Source of the DNA: an uncultured Anaerolineae bacterium
Lineage (GTDB): Bacteria > Chloroflexota > Anaerolineae > Anaerolineales > Villigracilaceae
Direction of reading: 5' to 3'
Assembly (NCBI GenBank): GCA_903822545.1
Contig: CAIJPN010000066.1
Span: 1-45,411, forward strand
DNA length: 45,411 nt
Shown here: in pieces, positions 10,280 through 18,022 of the stretch
Position numbering within the stretch: position 1 is the first letter of the stretch
Layout of the letters: every line of letters starts with the position of its first letter
Position numbers and translations under genes: made by a program
Notes under the pieces: generated by a model
The model's database searches: none
Seen by the model: the letters and a program-made list of their open reading frames with translations, nothing else
Told to the model about the DNA's origin: nothing

Positions 10280-10436
10280 CGTCAAAATAGTAACATGACG
10301 AGAAATGGCATTTCGATGCAGGGTCGTTTCAAACGAATAACGATTATGTATCGGGAGGGTTATGTTGGTAAATGGGTATTTCATTATTCCCGAAAATCGT
10401 TAGAATAGACTATATCCCCGTTTGACAGGAGAAATT

Positions 10437-11798
10437 ATGGCCGACACTGCACCAAACAAACTGGCAGTCAATGATAAACGCGAAATTTTCGGCTGGGCCA
10501 TGTACGATTGGGCCAACAGCGCCTTCAGCACCACGGTTGGGACGGTGTTCCTGGCGCCTTATGTGGCAGCATTGGCGCGTTCTGCCGCAGAAGCAGCGGG
10601 AACAACCAATGTTTCCCTCCTGGGTATTCCGATCGCGCCGGATTCATTCCTGCCCTACTGTATTTCCTTTTCGGTAGGGATGCAAGTGCTTTTCCTGCCA
10701 ATTCTTGGTGCAATCGCCGACTACTCGCACATGCGCAAAGCTATGATGCAGTTTTTCGCTACGATTGGTGCCCTGGCAACCATCATGCTATTCATGGTAA
10801 GCGGCGACCTGTGGTGGCTGGGCGGGGTGCTTTACATTATCGCCAACCTGACCTTTGGCGCAGCAATGGTTTTCTACAACTCCTACCTACCTGATATTGC
10901 CAGCGAGGATAAGCGCGATGGCGTTTCTTCTTATGGATGGGCGATGGGTTACTTGGGCGGCGGCTTGCTGCTGGTGCTCAACCTGGCACTTTATCAATTT
11001 AGCGACAAACTGGGCATGCCCGGAGACTTATCTGTGCGCATCAACCTGGCATCTGCCGGCGTCTGGTGGCTTGGATTTTCAATGCTAACCTGGGCCAGGC
11101 TGCGCCCACGTCACGCCGTGCGCCAACTGCCAGCAGGTGAAACATATGCCAGCGTAGGGTTCAAACAACTGGGCGAAACGCTGCGCGAAGTCAAAAAATA
11201 TCCTGAAACCCTAAAATTCCTGTTGGCCTATTTTTTGTATAACGATGGGATTCAAACCGTTATCGCAGTAACCTCCACTTTTGCTACAGCCCCACTCATC
11301 CAGGGTGGGCTGGAACTGAAACAATCAACCCTGATCATGATCATCCTGATGGTTCAATTTGTGGCCTTTGGCGGAGCGCTGGTATGGGGCTGGCTGGCAG
11401 ACCGGATTGGCGCAAAAATGTCCATCATGATCAGCCTGGTAATTTGGGCCGGGGTGGTTATATATACTTACCTGGGACTAAAACCTGAAACGCGCGAAAT
11501 GGAATTCTGGATTTTAGGCGTGTTCATCGCCATTGTGATGGGCGGCAGCCAGGCCATCAGCCGCAGCCTGTTTGCCCAAATGATCCCCGCAGGCAAAGAA
11601 GCGCAGTTCTATTCCTTCTATGAAGTTTCTGAACGCGGCACCAGTTGGACCGGCCCGATGATTTTTGGCCTTGCCAACCAACTCTTTGGCAGTCTGCGCT
11701 ATGGGCTTCTCTCGTTGATTTTTTACTTTATCGCCGGATTGATCGTGTTGCCCTTTGTCAATGTCAAAAAAGCAACCGATGATGTAAACAACGACTAA
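10437..11798 (+). CDS. MFS transporter of the UMF1 / Atg22-like family
   Basis: This is a multi-helix inner-membrane transporter of about 453 residues with roughly twelve membrane segments. The family signature is at the N-terminus: FGWAMYDWANSAFSTTV, followed by a long first loop, FYNSYLPDI and the SSYGWAMGYLGGG block. The bacterial members (UMF1) resemble the yeast vacuole effluxer Atg22, and their substrates are largely unknown. The start is the ATG at 10437, because AGGAG lies five bases upstream; an in-frame TTG at 10422 overlaps that site and is unlikely. The gene stands alone, divergent from the unknown operon on the left and ended by a terminator shared with dcd. Confidence 0.88.
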   Translation: MADTAPNKLAVNDKREIFGWAMYDWANSAFSTTVGTVFLAPYVAALARSAAEAAGTTNVSLLGIPIAPDSFLPYCISFSVGMQVLFLPILGAIADYSHMRKAMMQFFATIGALATIMLFMVSGDLWWLGGVLYIIANLTFGAAMVFYNSYLPDIASEDKRDGVSSYGWAMGYLGGGLLLVLNLALYQFSDKLGMPGDLSVRINLASAGVWWLGFSMLTWARLRPRHAVRQLPAGETYASVGFKQLGETLREVKKYPETLKFLLAYFLYNDGIQTVIAVTSTFATAPLIQGGLELKQSTLIMIILMVQFVAFGGALVWGWLADRIGAKMSIMISLVIWAGVVIYTYLGLKPETREMEFWILGVFIAIVMGGSQAISRSLFAQMIPAGKEAQFYSFYEVSERGTSWTGPMIFGLANQLFGSLRYGLLSLIFYFIAGLIVLPFVNVKKATDDVNND

Positions 11799-11835
11799 AA
11801 TACGGAATAACATCCTGCACTTTGGCAGCAGATAA

Positions 11836-11870
11836 AAAAATCCCGGAGTTTTCATCTCTCCGGGATTTTT
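11836..11870. terminator. Bidirectional terminator between the MFS gene and dcd
   Basis: AAAAATCCCGGAG (11836-11848) pairs perfectly with CTCCGGGATTTTT (11858-11870), with a nine-base loop. A-rich and T-rich flanks give a U-tract in both directions, which suits the convergent genes on each side. Confidence 0.88.
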
Positions 11871-11874
11871 ATTG

Positions 11875-12429
11875 CTACAACTTCGGCAGCACAATCGACT
11901 GCTGCTTCTGATACTTGCCCTTTTTCTCAGCGTAAGAAACATTACAAGGCTCATCCGCCTCGAAGAACAACACTTGCGCCAGGCCCTCGTTGGCATAAAT
12001 CCGGGCCGGGAGCGGGGTAGTGTTCGAAATTTCGAGCGTGACAAAGCCCTCCCACTCTGGCTCAAAGGGCGTCACATTGACGATAATCCCGCAGCGCGCA
12101 TAGGTCGATTTCCCCAGGCAGACCGTCAGCACACCGCGCGGAATGCGGAAATACTCCACCGAGCGCGCCAGCGCAAACGAGTTCGGCGGCACCACACAAA
12201 CTTCGCCGACATAATCCACCATGCTTTTGGGGTCAAAATGCTTCGGGTCCACCACCGCGCCAAAAACATTGGTAAAGATCTTGAATTCATCTGCCACACG
12301 CAAATCATACCCGTAAGACGAAACACCATACGAAATCACGCCCCGGCGCTCCTGCGTATCCACATACGGTTCGATCATTTTGTGTTCCAAGGCCATCTTG
12401 CGAATCCAGTGATCAGGTTTTAAGCCCAT
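11875..12429 (-). CDS. dcd: dCTP deaminase
   Basis: Dcd converts dCTP to dUTP (or, in bifunctional members, dUMP) for thymidylate synthesis. The 184 residues match the family. The catalytic region has R112 in KSTYARCG and the general-base glutamate E133 in TLEISN, equivalent to E. coli R115 and E138 by motif. The C-terminus ([12 protein letters not shown]) is the conserved nucleotide-covering tail. The start ATG at 12427-12429 follows AAAGGAG. Whether it is mono- or bifunctional cannot be decided by eye. It lies 18 bases after the M23 peptidase-like gene on the same strand and may share its transcript. Confidence 0.95.
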   Translation of the reverse strand: MGLKPDHWIRKMALEHKMIEPYVDTQERRGVISYGVSSYGYDLRVADEFKIFTNVFGAVVDPKHFDPKSMVDYVGEVCVVPPNSFALARSVEYFRIPRGVLTVCLGKSTYARCGIIVNVTPFEPEWEGFVTLEISNTTPLPARIYANEGLAQVLFFEADEPCNVSYAEKKGKYQKQQSIVLPKL

Positions 12430-12447
12430 ATATTCTCCTTTGTTGAT

Positions 12448-13437
12448 TTATTTAACAACAAACCGCACCAACGTCAACTTCCCATCTTCGATTTTTATCA
12501 CCTGTTCGTAAATCGCAGCATAATGAACCAATGACAAACGGTATTCGCCAACCGGCAGGCCGCCAAAAGTGAAGGTTTCGCGCCACAAATCATCACTGTT
12601 GATGGTATCTTGCGCATACGTTTGGGCAATGCCAAGGGAGATGGGGATAAACTGGCCGTTTTCCACCTTTTGGATGTTAATCTGCGCCTTCACTGGGTCG
12701 CCGTTACCGTTTCGCACCGACCCGGCTACGACTCCCGTACCCGCGACGGGTGCCACCCATAACTCCGGGTTGCGCGTGGATTTGTAATTGTTCATGCCAG
12801 AGCGCACTTCAAAGTGCAGGTGACTGCCAATGGCGGTTCCAGTGGCACCTACCTCGCCGATCTTTTGCCCGGCTCGGACGGTATCTCCCGCCGTGACATC
12901 GATTTTATAGAGATGCCCATAGAGCGTGTACAGCACCTGCCCGTTGAGATGATGCTCCAGCACGATCACATTGCCATAAAAAGCCGTCACCCATGCGATC
13001 AGGGTCAGTTTATCGTTGCCAGCGAAAACCACCGTGCCATCGGCTGCCGCCAGGACAGGCGTGCCCTGGGCGTTGGCAAATTCGACACCATGATGGACTT
13101 CGCGCGCACCGTTTTGGTTGGTGGCGTAAGGGTAGGTACGATCCACCGTCAGGTTGGCGGAGGGATCAAGCGGGCGGATGAACCAGAAATGGCCGCTGGT
13201 AATGCACAGCGGGGTTGATTCGGCACAGGTTTCGGCAGTCGGCGAAGGGGCGGGAGATGGCCTCAGGGTTGGGGTTGGCGTAGGTGTGGTAGCGGTTGGG
13301 GAGGGTGTTTCAGAGGGGGGGATAGTTTCGGTAACGGTGGCAGGGGGCAGGGCGGTAGTAGCCGCGCGGGGAGAGGCCGGGGCAACGCAAGATGTCAAGA
13401 TAACGGCGATGATGATGAGGGGGAGGATGAGACGCAT
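12448..13437 (-). CDS. M23 (LytM-like) peptidase lipoprotein with an altered metal-site residue
   Basis: This is a 329-residue predicted lipoprotein: signal peptide 1-16 and lipobox LTSC with C17. A Pro/Thr/Ser-rich linker follows (about 20-70), then an M23 peptidase domain (about 80-225) and a C-terminal Ig-like or carboxypeptidase-regulatory-like domain. M23 enzymes cut peptidoglycan cross-links. Here the HxGxD metal motif reads HHGVE (115-119), with Glu in place of Asp. The other histidines are present: YGHL (H175) and SHLHFE (H206, H208). It may still bind zinc or may be a degenerate activator. A strong terminator lies 14 bases upstream, so its own promoter is not obvious. dcd follows 18 bases downstream. 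Confidence 0.87.
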   Translation of the reverse strand: MRLILPLIIIAVILTSCVAPASPRAATTALPPATVTETIPPSETPSPTATTPTPTPTLRPSPAPSPTAETCAESTPLCITSGHFWFIRPLDPSANLTVDRTYPYATNQNGAREVHHGVEFANAQGTPVLAAADGTVVFAGNDKLTLIAWVTAFYGNVIVLEHHLNGQVLYTLYGHLYKIDVTAGDTVRAGQKIGEVGATGTAIGSHLHFEVRSGMNNYKSTRNPELWVAPVAGTGVVAGSVRNGNGDPVKAQINIQKVENGQFIPISLGIAQTYAQDTINSDDLWRETFTFGGLPVGEYRLSLVHYAAIYEQVIKIEDGKLTLVRFVVK

Positions 13438-13450
13438 TTTTTCAGGATTA

Positions 13451-13487
13451 AAAAATGACAGTCACTTTGACCGTGACTGTCATTTTT
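13451..13487. terminator. Terminator after ftcD
   Basis: AAAAATGACAGTCAC (13451-13465) pairs perfectly with GTGACTGTCATTTTT (13473-13487) around a seven-base loop. A/T runs on both sides make it work in either direction. It lies between the ftcD stop and the M23 lipoprotein start on the minus strand. Confidence 0.88.
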
Positions 13488-13496
13488 AGGGCTAGT

Positions 13497-15035
13497 TTAA
13501 ATCCCGCCGCGTTTTTGCATGGTTTCGCGCAATCTGGCTTCATGCAGGTCGGCTTTGGCTTCCTGTTTGGCAAGTTCTTCGAGCAGGTGCACGCCGGCTT
13601 CGGGGTTGGGCAGGTTTTTGACGTTGATGCGGACGTTGTGGGCGGCTGCGGTGAGACCGGCGCGAGCCATGGCTGCGCCAGAAGCCGAGTCGGAGATGGC
13701 GTTGAGATTGCCATTTTCGGCGCACAAGGCGGCCAGTTCGATGATTTTGGCTGCATGGGTGGCAACGTGCAGGGGGATGTGGGCTGCGTTGAAGGTGGCG
13801 ATCTCGATGGCTGCGGTGCGGGCGGTTTCGAGTGCGGGGCTGTCTTTGGGCAGTTTGAAGGCCCCCATCAGGGCTTCGAAGGCGGCGGCGTCATCTTCCA
13901 CCGTTTGGGTCAGTTCTTTGCGCAGTTTTTCGGCTACTACACGGATGGCCTGCATTTCGGCTTCGACTTCGGCGTATTTCTTTTTGCCGATGGTCAGACC
14001 GGCCACCATGCTGACGAGGGCCGCGCCCATGGCGGCGCTGTAGGCAGCTGCGGAGCCTCCGCCGGGGGCCGGGGTGGCGGCGGCCAGTTCGTCGATGAAG
14101 GTGCAGGTTCGGGGCTGGTTTTTGGACGATTCAGCCTGGGGCGAGGAGAAAAGCCGGTTTTCAAGGATTTGTTCCTTGTCGAAGGCATCCAGCTGGGTGT
14201 ACCAGATGGCGGCATCGGTGAGCGATTCTTGCGGCAGCAGGCCGACCACTTCGGTGTGGTGGATGGCGACGCCGTAGCGGGCAGCTTCGCGACGGATGAA
14301 TTCAACCACGCGGGCGATGGGCGTTTCTCGAAAGTTGGTCAGGTTCATGGAAACCTGGGCGCGGCCGTCCACCAGCAGGCCAAGAGCCTTTACATAGTGG
14401 AATCCGCCGGAAGAGTGGCGCGCGGCTTTGGCGATTTTTTTGGCGATGTCAACATCGTCGGTGGTCAGGTAGGTATTGAAGGCGATCAGCGGGTTGCGCG
14501 CACCGATAACTGTGGCCCCGGCCTTGCCAACTTTGCGCGGCCCGAAATCGGGATCGCGCTCGGGGTTGACGCCCATTTCGGTTTTCAAGGCTTCATACTG
14601 CCCGCGCCGAATGTTCTCAAGGTTGGCGCGTTCGGGGCGAGTGGCAGCGGCTTCGTACAGGTAAACAGGAATGTTGATTTCACTGCCGACACGCGCGCCA
14701 AGGCGTTTGGCGATGGCAATGCACTCATCCATGCTGACGCCAGAGAGCGGCACAAAAGGCACTACATCCGTTGCGCCCAGGCGGGGATGTTCACCAGTGT
14801 GATGGTCAAGATCAATGAGTTCGGAAGCGGTTTTGATGGCGCGGAAAGCGGCTTCTTCAACGCCGGAAGGACTCCCGGCAAAGGTGATGACGGTGCGGTT
14901 ATGGTCAAGGTCAGATGAGCGGTCGAGCAGTTTAACCTCGCTGACCGATTGGATGGCGGCGACGATTTTATCTACGGTTTCGGGGCGGCGGGCTTCAGAA
15001 AAATTGGGGATACATTCTACAAGTGGGGTGGGCAT
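13497..15035 (-). CDS. ftcD: Glutamate formimidoyltransferase fused to formimidoyl-THF cyclodeaminase
   Basis: The protein joins two enzymes that feed the formimino group of N-formimino-glutamate into tetrahydrofolate and then form methenyl-THF with release of ammonia. The first domain (about 1-300) begins VECIPNFSEAR and has the catalytic-histidine region GEHPRLGATDVVPF. The second (about 325-512) is the all-helical cyclodeaminase with AATPAPGGGSAAA and ISDSASGA. The frame opens with TTG at 15065, but I choose ATG at 15033-15035 (MPTPLVECIPNFSE), preceded by AAGGA. No histidine-utilisation genes (hutH, hutU, hutI) lie nearby, so its substrate supply is not explained by context. Confidence 0.92.
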   Translation of the reverse strand: MPTPLVECIPNFSEARRPETVDKIVAAIQSVSEVKLLDRSSDLDHNRTVITFAGSPSGVEEAAFRAIKTASELIDLDHHTGEHPRLGATDVVPFVPLSGVSMDECIAIAKRLGARVGSEINIPVYLYEAAATRPERANLENIRRGQYEALKTEMGVNPERDPDFGPRKVGKAGATVIGARNPLIAFNTYLTTDDVDIAKKIAKAARHSSGGFHYVKALGLLVDGRAQVSMNLTNFRETPIARVVEFIRREAARYGVAIHHTEVVGLLPQESLTDAAIWYTQLDAFDKEQILENRLFSSPQAESSKNQPRTCTFIDELAAATPAPGGGSAAAYSAAMGAALVSMVAGLTIGKKKYAEVEAEMQAIRVVAEKLRKELTQTVEDDAAAFEALMGAFKLPKDSPALETARTAAIEIATFNAAHIPLHVATHAAKIIELAALCAENGNLNAISDSASGAAMARAGLTAAAHNVRINVKNLPNPEAGVHLLEELAKQEAKADLHEARLRETMQKRGGI

Positions 15036-15077
15036 ACTCAGGTTATCCTTGGGAAATAAGGTCAAGCCGACCCGGAT

Positions 15078-15108
15078 ATTATACTTGGCCAGAAGACAAA
15101 GAACGCAA
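15078..15108 (-). promoter_or_regulatory. Possible ftcD promoter
   Basis: A perfect TATAAT (15078-15083) on the minus strand has TTGCGT (15103-15108) 19 bases upstream, slightly too far apart. Transcription would begin near 15070. This supports the ATG at 15035 as the ftcD start rather than the TTG at 15065. Confidence 0.45.
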
Positions 15109-15116
15109 GAAAATGA

Positions 15117-15144
15117 ACAGGCTCCCTGATATCAGGGAGCCTGT
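15117..15144 (-). terminator. Perfect 28-base palindrome, likely terminator of the LUD gene
   Basis: ACAGGCTCCCTGAT (15117-15130) is followed directly by its exact reverse complement (15131-15144). On the minus strand the stem is followed by TCATTTTCTT. It lies just after the LUD gene stop and upstream of ftcD. Confidence 0.75.
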
Positions 15145-15181
15145 GATGAATCGCCCGCCCCTGAGCCGGGGCGAGCATGTA

Positions 15182-15847
15182 TTAAAACCCGAGATTTTCT
15201 TTAACAAAAATCAGCGTGGCGCGCCCCGGCACAAACTCCTTGTTGTAAATCAACACCTTGCTGATACTGCTGTGAACACCGTAAGCCTTTTGGGCGCGCT
15301 GGTCTTCGAGCGGAAAGGTGTACTGCTCCAAACGGTTAAAGGCATCGTCCATATTCGGGACAATTTTCTGGGTGCCAACGATCCAGACCACATGGGCAGC
15401 CGAAGCGGCGTAGGGGGCCAGTTGCGAACCGGTGGCCGAAGCAATTAACAGGCTGCCGGTTTCGGTCACAGCATGAACACTGCCCACAATATAATCGGGG
15501 GTCGCGCCCAGCTTCTGCATCTCGCGGTTCTGGGTTTTGGGATCCATTTTACCTAGTTTGACGCGCACCGAATCGTAGCGCCCGCCTTCGCGGTCAATCT
15601 CTGCAAACAGCCCCAACTGGATAAACGTAGTGGAGCTGGACGTAAACACTTCTGCGCCTGCCGGGATAACTTCGGCCAGCTTCGCTTTCGCATCAGCGGC
15701 ATTTTCGGCCACCAAGACATTGAACCCATTAAGCTTGAGCGCATGAGCAGCGCGTTCAAGCTGGGCATCGCTGGCAAGCCGGGCATAGGTCAGATCGGGT
15801 GTAAGGGTAGTTTCGGTAAGATTGGTAGTTTGAGCTTGGGTGGACAT
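15182..15847 (-). CDS. LUD-domain protein (LutC/YkgG family)
   Basis: The 221-residue protein has the LUD fold seen in LutC and in part of LutB, linked to lactate utilisation. Recognisable blocks are AAHALKLNGFNVLVAENAAD, FTSSSTTFIQLGL, then AVTETGSLLIAS and AHVVWIVGTQKIV. No LutA or LutB gene is present, so this is a stand-alone member whose substrate is unknown. The start is ATG at 15845-15847, eight bases after AAGGAG; an upstream GTG overlaps the ribosome site. The gene is divergent from a TetR regulator across a 141-base region with inverted repeats, so that regulator probably controls it. Confidence 0.87.
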   Translation of the reverse strand: MSTQAQTTNLTETTLTPDLTYARLASDAQLERAAHALKLNGFNVLVAENAADAKAKLAEVIPAGAEVFTSSSTTFIQLGLFAEIDREGGRYDSVRVKLGKMDPKTQNREMQKLGATPDYIVGSVHAVTETGSLLIASATGSQLAPYAASAAHVVWIVGTQKIVPNMDDAFNRLEQYTFPLEDQRAQKAYGVHSSISKVLIYNKEFVPGRATLIFVKENLGF

Positions 15848-15888
15848 GGTTGACACTCCTTGTGAGATATGATAGATTTAATACATAC

Positions 15889-15930
15889 GTTGTTTAACCA
15901 ACAACTGTTGACAAATTTATCATTCCTGCG
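15889..15930. promoter_or_regulatory. Candidate TetR operator and divergent promoter region
   Basis: GTTGTT (15889-15894) and AACAAC (15900-15905) form an inverted repeat with a five-base gap. It runs directly into a second palindrome, CAACTGTTG (15902-15910). TTGACA (15908-15913) follows and can be the -35 box of the TetR gene, with GATACC (15930-15935) as a weak -10 box. A repressor bound here would overlap the plus-strand promoter and sit just upstream of the LUD gene. The operator role is inferred from symmetry and position. Confidence 0.55.
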
Positions 15931-15988
15931 ATACCCGCGTCAACCACCAAAAAACAACTTCTGTTGCCTAAACTACACTGGAGAAAAA

Positions 15989-16579
15989 ATGTTGCCTAGC
16001 GAAGAAGAAAAACGCGACCCACGCGTGCGCCGCACCCGCCAAATGCTGGTGAACGCCTTCACCGGCCTGCTGGATGAAAAAGGTTTTGCCGCCCTGAATG
16101 TGAACGACATCACCACCCGCGCCGGGGTCAACCGCGCCACTTTTTACGCCCACTTTCCAGACAAATACGCCCTGCTCGATCACCACATACGCGAATCCTT
16201 TCGTCAAACATTGGAAAGTCGCGTGCTCAACGCCTGCCACTTTTCATTGGACAACCTGCGTGTGCTGGTAGTGACTGTGTGCGAATTCGTCGGCCAAATT
16301 CACGCACACAACAGCAGCGAAGAGCAGTTCCAGACACTGGCTGAGTCGCAGATCCGTGAACAAGTCTACGGGTTAGTCGGTCACTGGCTGGATCAGGTGG
16401 ATACCCTTGAGCGCTGCACCATCAGCCGCGAACGGGCAGCCACCGCAGCCAGTTGGGCCATCTACGGGCTGGCACACCAGTGGGCCCACGAAAAACAAAA
16501 AGCCCCCGCCGAACAATTCGCCGCCGAAATCCTGCCGCTGGTAGCTGCCAACCTGGGAAAAACCATCAATATTGGCTAA
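15989..16579 (+). CDS. TetR/AcrR-family transcriptional regulator
   Basis: This is a 196-residue DNA-binding repressor-type protein. The N-terminal TetR helix-turn-helix is clear: RRTRQMLVNAFTGLLDEKGF, then VNDITTRAGVNRATFYAHFPDK (residues 38-59). The C-terminal ligand domain is all-helical and not diagnostic. The start ATG at 15989-15991 follows CTGGAG; the frame remains open further upstream, but the preceding codons lie in the operator region. The gene is divergent from the LUD-domain gene, the usual arrangement for local control. Its inducer is unknown. Confidence 0.9.
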   Translation: MLPSEEEKRDPRVRRTRQMLVNAFTGLLDEKGFAALNVNDITTRAGVNRATFYAHFPDKYALLDHHIRESFRQTLESRVLNACHFSLDNLRVLVVTVCEFVGQIHAHNSSEEQFQTLAESQIREQVYGLVGHWLDQVDTLERCTISRERAATAASWAIYGLAHQWAHEKQKAPAEQFAAEILPLVAANLGKTINIG

Positions 16580-16597
16580 ATTCGGACATCATCAGTC

Positions 16598-16626
16598 TTG
16601 TTTTGCGACCCACATCACTGTATACT
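16598..16626 (+). promoter_or_regulatory. Likely promoter of the cytochrome b561 gene
   Basis: TTGTTT (16598-16603) and TATACT (16621-16626) are separated by 17 bases. Transcription would start near 16633, leaving a leader of about 85 bases. The -10 box matches consensus at five of six positions and the -35 box at three of six. Confidence 0.55.
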
Positions 16627-16717
16627 TTTAGCGTAACGATACACCCTCACCCCAATCACTCTCCCGCTGGAAGATGGACTGCGGTGCTGAAAAACAAAAT
16701 AAAAATGGAGAGACACA

Positions 16718-17257
16718 ATGCTGCAACCCAAACGTTATCATCCCACCCTGGTAACCATCCACTGGCTAAGCGCCCTGCTGATCATCATGAACCTGGCCTT
16801 TGGCCTGGCCGTGCTGATCAACATCCCCAACGATGCCACAAAATTCATGCCCCTGGCCAATCACATGACCTTCGGCCTGATCGTGCTTGTGCTGACCGTC
16901 GCCCGGATCATCGTCCGCGCCACCACACCCCAACCCGCCCCGGCCACCAGCGGCAACCCATACCTCGACAAGCTGGCAATATTGGTACACGTTTTGCTCT
17001 ACGCAGGCGCATTGGGGATGGGCTTCAGCGGGCTGGGGATTGCCTTTGCATCTGGGATTATGCCGCTGCTGGCAGGGCAACCCGTCAGCCTGCCACAAGG
17101 CCCCGAAGGCTTCTACATCTACCCCCCGCGCATGGGGCATGACCTGGTGTCTTACCTGCTCTACCTGGTGATCGCCATGCACGTTGGAGCGGCCCTATTC
17201 CACCAATTCATCCGCCGCGACAACCTTCTCAGCCGCATGTGGTTTGGAAAAAGATAA
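16718..17257 (+). CDS. Cytochrome b561 (CybB family)
   Basis: This is a four-helix diheme b-type cytochrome of the inner membrane, 179 residues. Members pass electrons from quinol-type donors, and some act as superoxide:quinone oxidoreductases. Histidines in likely helices are H15 (TIHWL), H49 (ANHMTFG), H141 (MGHDLV) and H155 (AMHVGA), consistent with two heme sites; H91 and H162 are further candidates. The N-terminus KRYHPTLVTIHWLSALLI is typical. The ATG at 16718 follows a GGAGAG. It stands alone, with its own promoter and a terminator downstream. Confidence 0.9.
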   Translation: MLQPKRYHPTLVTIHWLSALLIIMNLAFGLAVLINIPNDATKFMPLANHMTFGLIVLVLTVARIIVRATTPQPAPATSGNPYLDKLAILVHVLLYAGALGMGFSGLGIAFASGIMPLLAGQPVSLPQGPEGFYIYPPRMGHDLVSYLLYLVIAMHVGAALFHQFIRRDNLLSRMWFGKR

Positions 17258-17277
17258 CCCTGGCACACCCTGGAAGA

Positions 17278-17307
17278 CCCCTCTCCCGCCCAGAGAGGGG
17301 CTTTTTT
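17278..17307 (+). terminator. Terminator after cytochrome b561
   Basis: CCCCTCTC (17278-17285) pairs with GAGAGGGG (17293-17300), followed by CTTTTTT. This is a standard rho-independent terminator on the plus strand. Confidence 0.88.
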
Positions 17308-17440
17308 ATTGCCAGCCGGTTAAACAAAACTCATAAATTGCTCTAACACCATTTAAACGGGACTCTTTCCATTTTCTAACACACGCGCAATAAGATAGGG
17401 GCAATTCTGAACAACAAAAACAAACCAAAAGGAGATAAAA

Positions 17441-17818
17441 ATGTACTACATCACTTCTGCCCCCACATACACCCGCCACTGGACCACCCGCCGCGAAACC
17501 GAAAACAGCCTGCCCCTCAACATCCATGACGATGGCGAGGCCTTTGTGATGACCGCACTCGTCCCGGGTCTCAAAGATGAAGACCTGAACATCCAGATTT
17601 TGGATGACGCCATCAGCATCGAAGGCCAGTATGCCCAACACGAAGGCGAATACCTGTTGAGCGAACTTCCAGCTGGCAGTTTCCGCCGCATCCTGCGCCT
17701 GCCTTCCGCGCTAGATGCCGAAAACGCCGAAGCGCACATCGAAAACGGCGTGCTGACCCTGCGCGTCCCCAAAGCCGAGAGCGCCCGCCCGCGCATCATC
17801 AAAGTGGCCAGCCGCTAG
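17441..17818 (+). CDS. Small heat-shock protein Hsp20 / alpha-crystallin family
   Basis: This is a 125-residue ATP-independent holdase chaperone. The alpha-crystallin domain (about residues 23-115) includes LPLNIHDDGEAFVMTA, VPGLKDEDLNIQI and the family signature NGVLTLRVPKAES. The C-terminal tail is short and lacks a clear I-x-I motif, so oligomer contacts may differ from larger members. The ATG at 17441 follows AAAGGAGATAAAA, a strong ribosome site. I found no CIRCE element in the 130 bases upstream. The gene is monocistronic, followed by a terminator. Confidence 0.93.
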   Translation: MYYITSAPTYTRHWTTRRETENSLPLNIHDDGEAFVMTALVPGLKDEDLNIQILDDAISIEGQYAQHEGEYLLSELPAGSFRRILRLPSALDAENAEAHIENGVLTLRVPKAESARPRIIKVASR

Positions 17819-17869
17819 GATAAAATGACCAACCTGGCACGGCCAACGTGCCAGAACCAAACATTCAAA

Positions 17870-17895
17870 CAAAGGCGCCCTGATGGGCGCCTTTG
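17870..17895 (+). terminator. Hairpin terminator after hsp20
   Basis: CAAAGGCGCCC (17870-17880) pairs perfectly with GGGCGCCTTTG (17885-17895) around TGAT. The T-tract is short and partly within the stem. Confidence 0.75.
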
Positions 17896-17947
17896 CTATT
17901 AACCGCTGTAAGAGAAATCAATAGATTCGTCCTACAGCGGTTAATAG
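17896..17947. repeat. 52-base inverted repeat with 15-base arms
   Basis: CTATTAACCGCTGTA (17896-17910) and TACAGCGGTTAATAG (17933-17947) are exact reverse complements separated by 22 bases. The element lies directly after the hsp20 terminator and upstream of the BMP-like lipoprotein. It has no T-tract. It could be a REP/MITE-like repeat or a protein-binding site, and I see no second copy in the window. Confidence 0.7.
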
Positions 17948-18022
17948 TTTTTGCAGTTAACTCTAAGGTACAATTCTGTTATTAATTTCTTTGGATGAAA
18001 ACCCACACTGGAGATTCCTGCC

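Noticed and set aside
13455-14918. Long plus-strand open frame of 487 codons
   Set aside because: It lies opposite ftcD, is extremely rich in Gly, Phe and Asp-Val-type codon shadows, and matches no family. The minus-strand ftcD is unambiguous.
16640-16700. Degenerate CCCTCACCCC-type repeat upstream of cytochrome b561
   Set aside because: It vaguely resembles the GC-rich hairpin element in the helicase gene, but no pairing arms remain, so it cannot be supported.
17310-17440. CIRCE or other heat-shock operator before hsp20
   Set aside because: No TTAGCACTC-N9-GAGTGCTAA or close variant is present.
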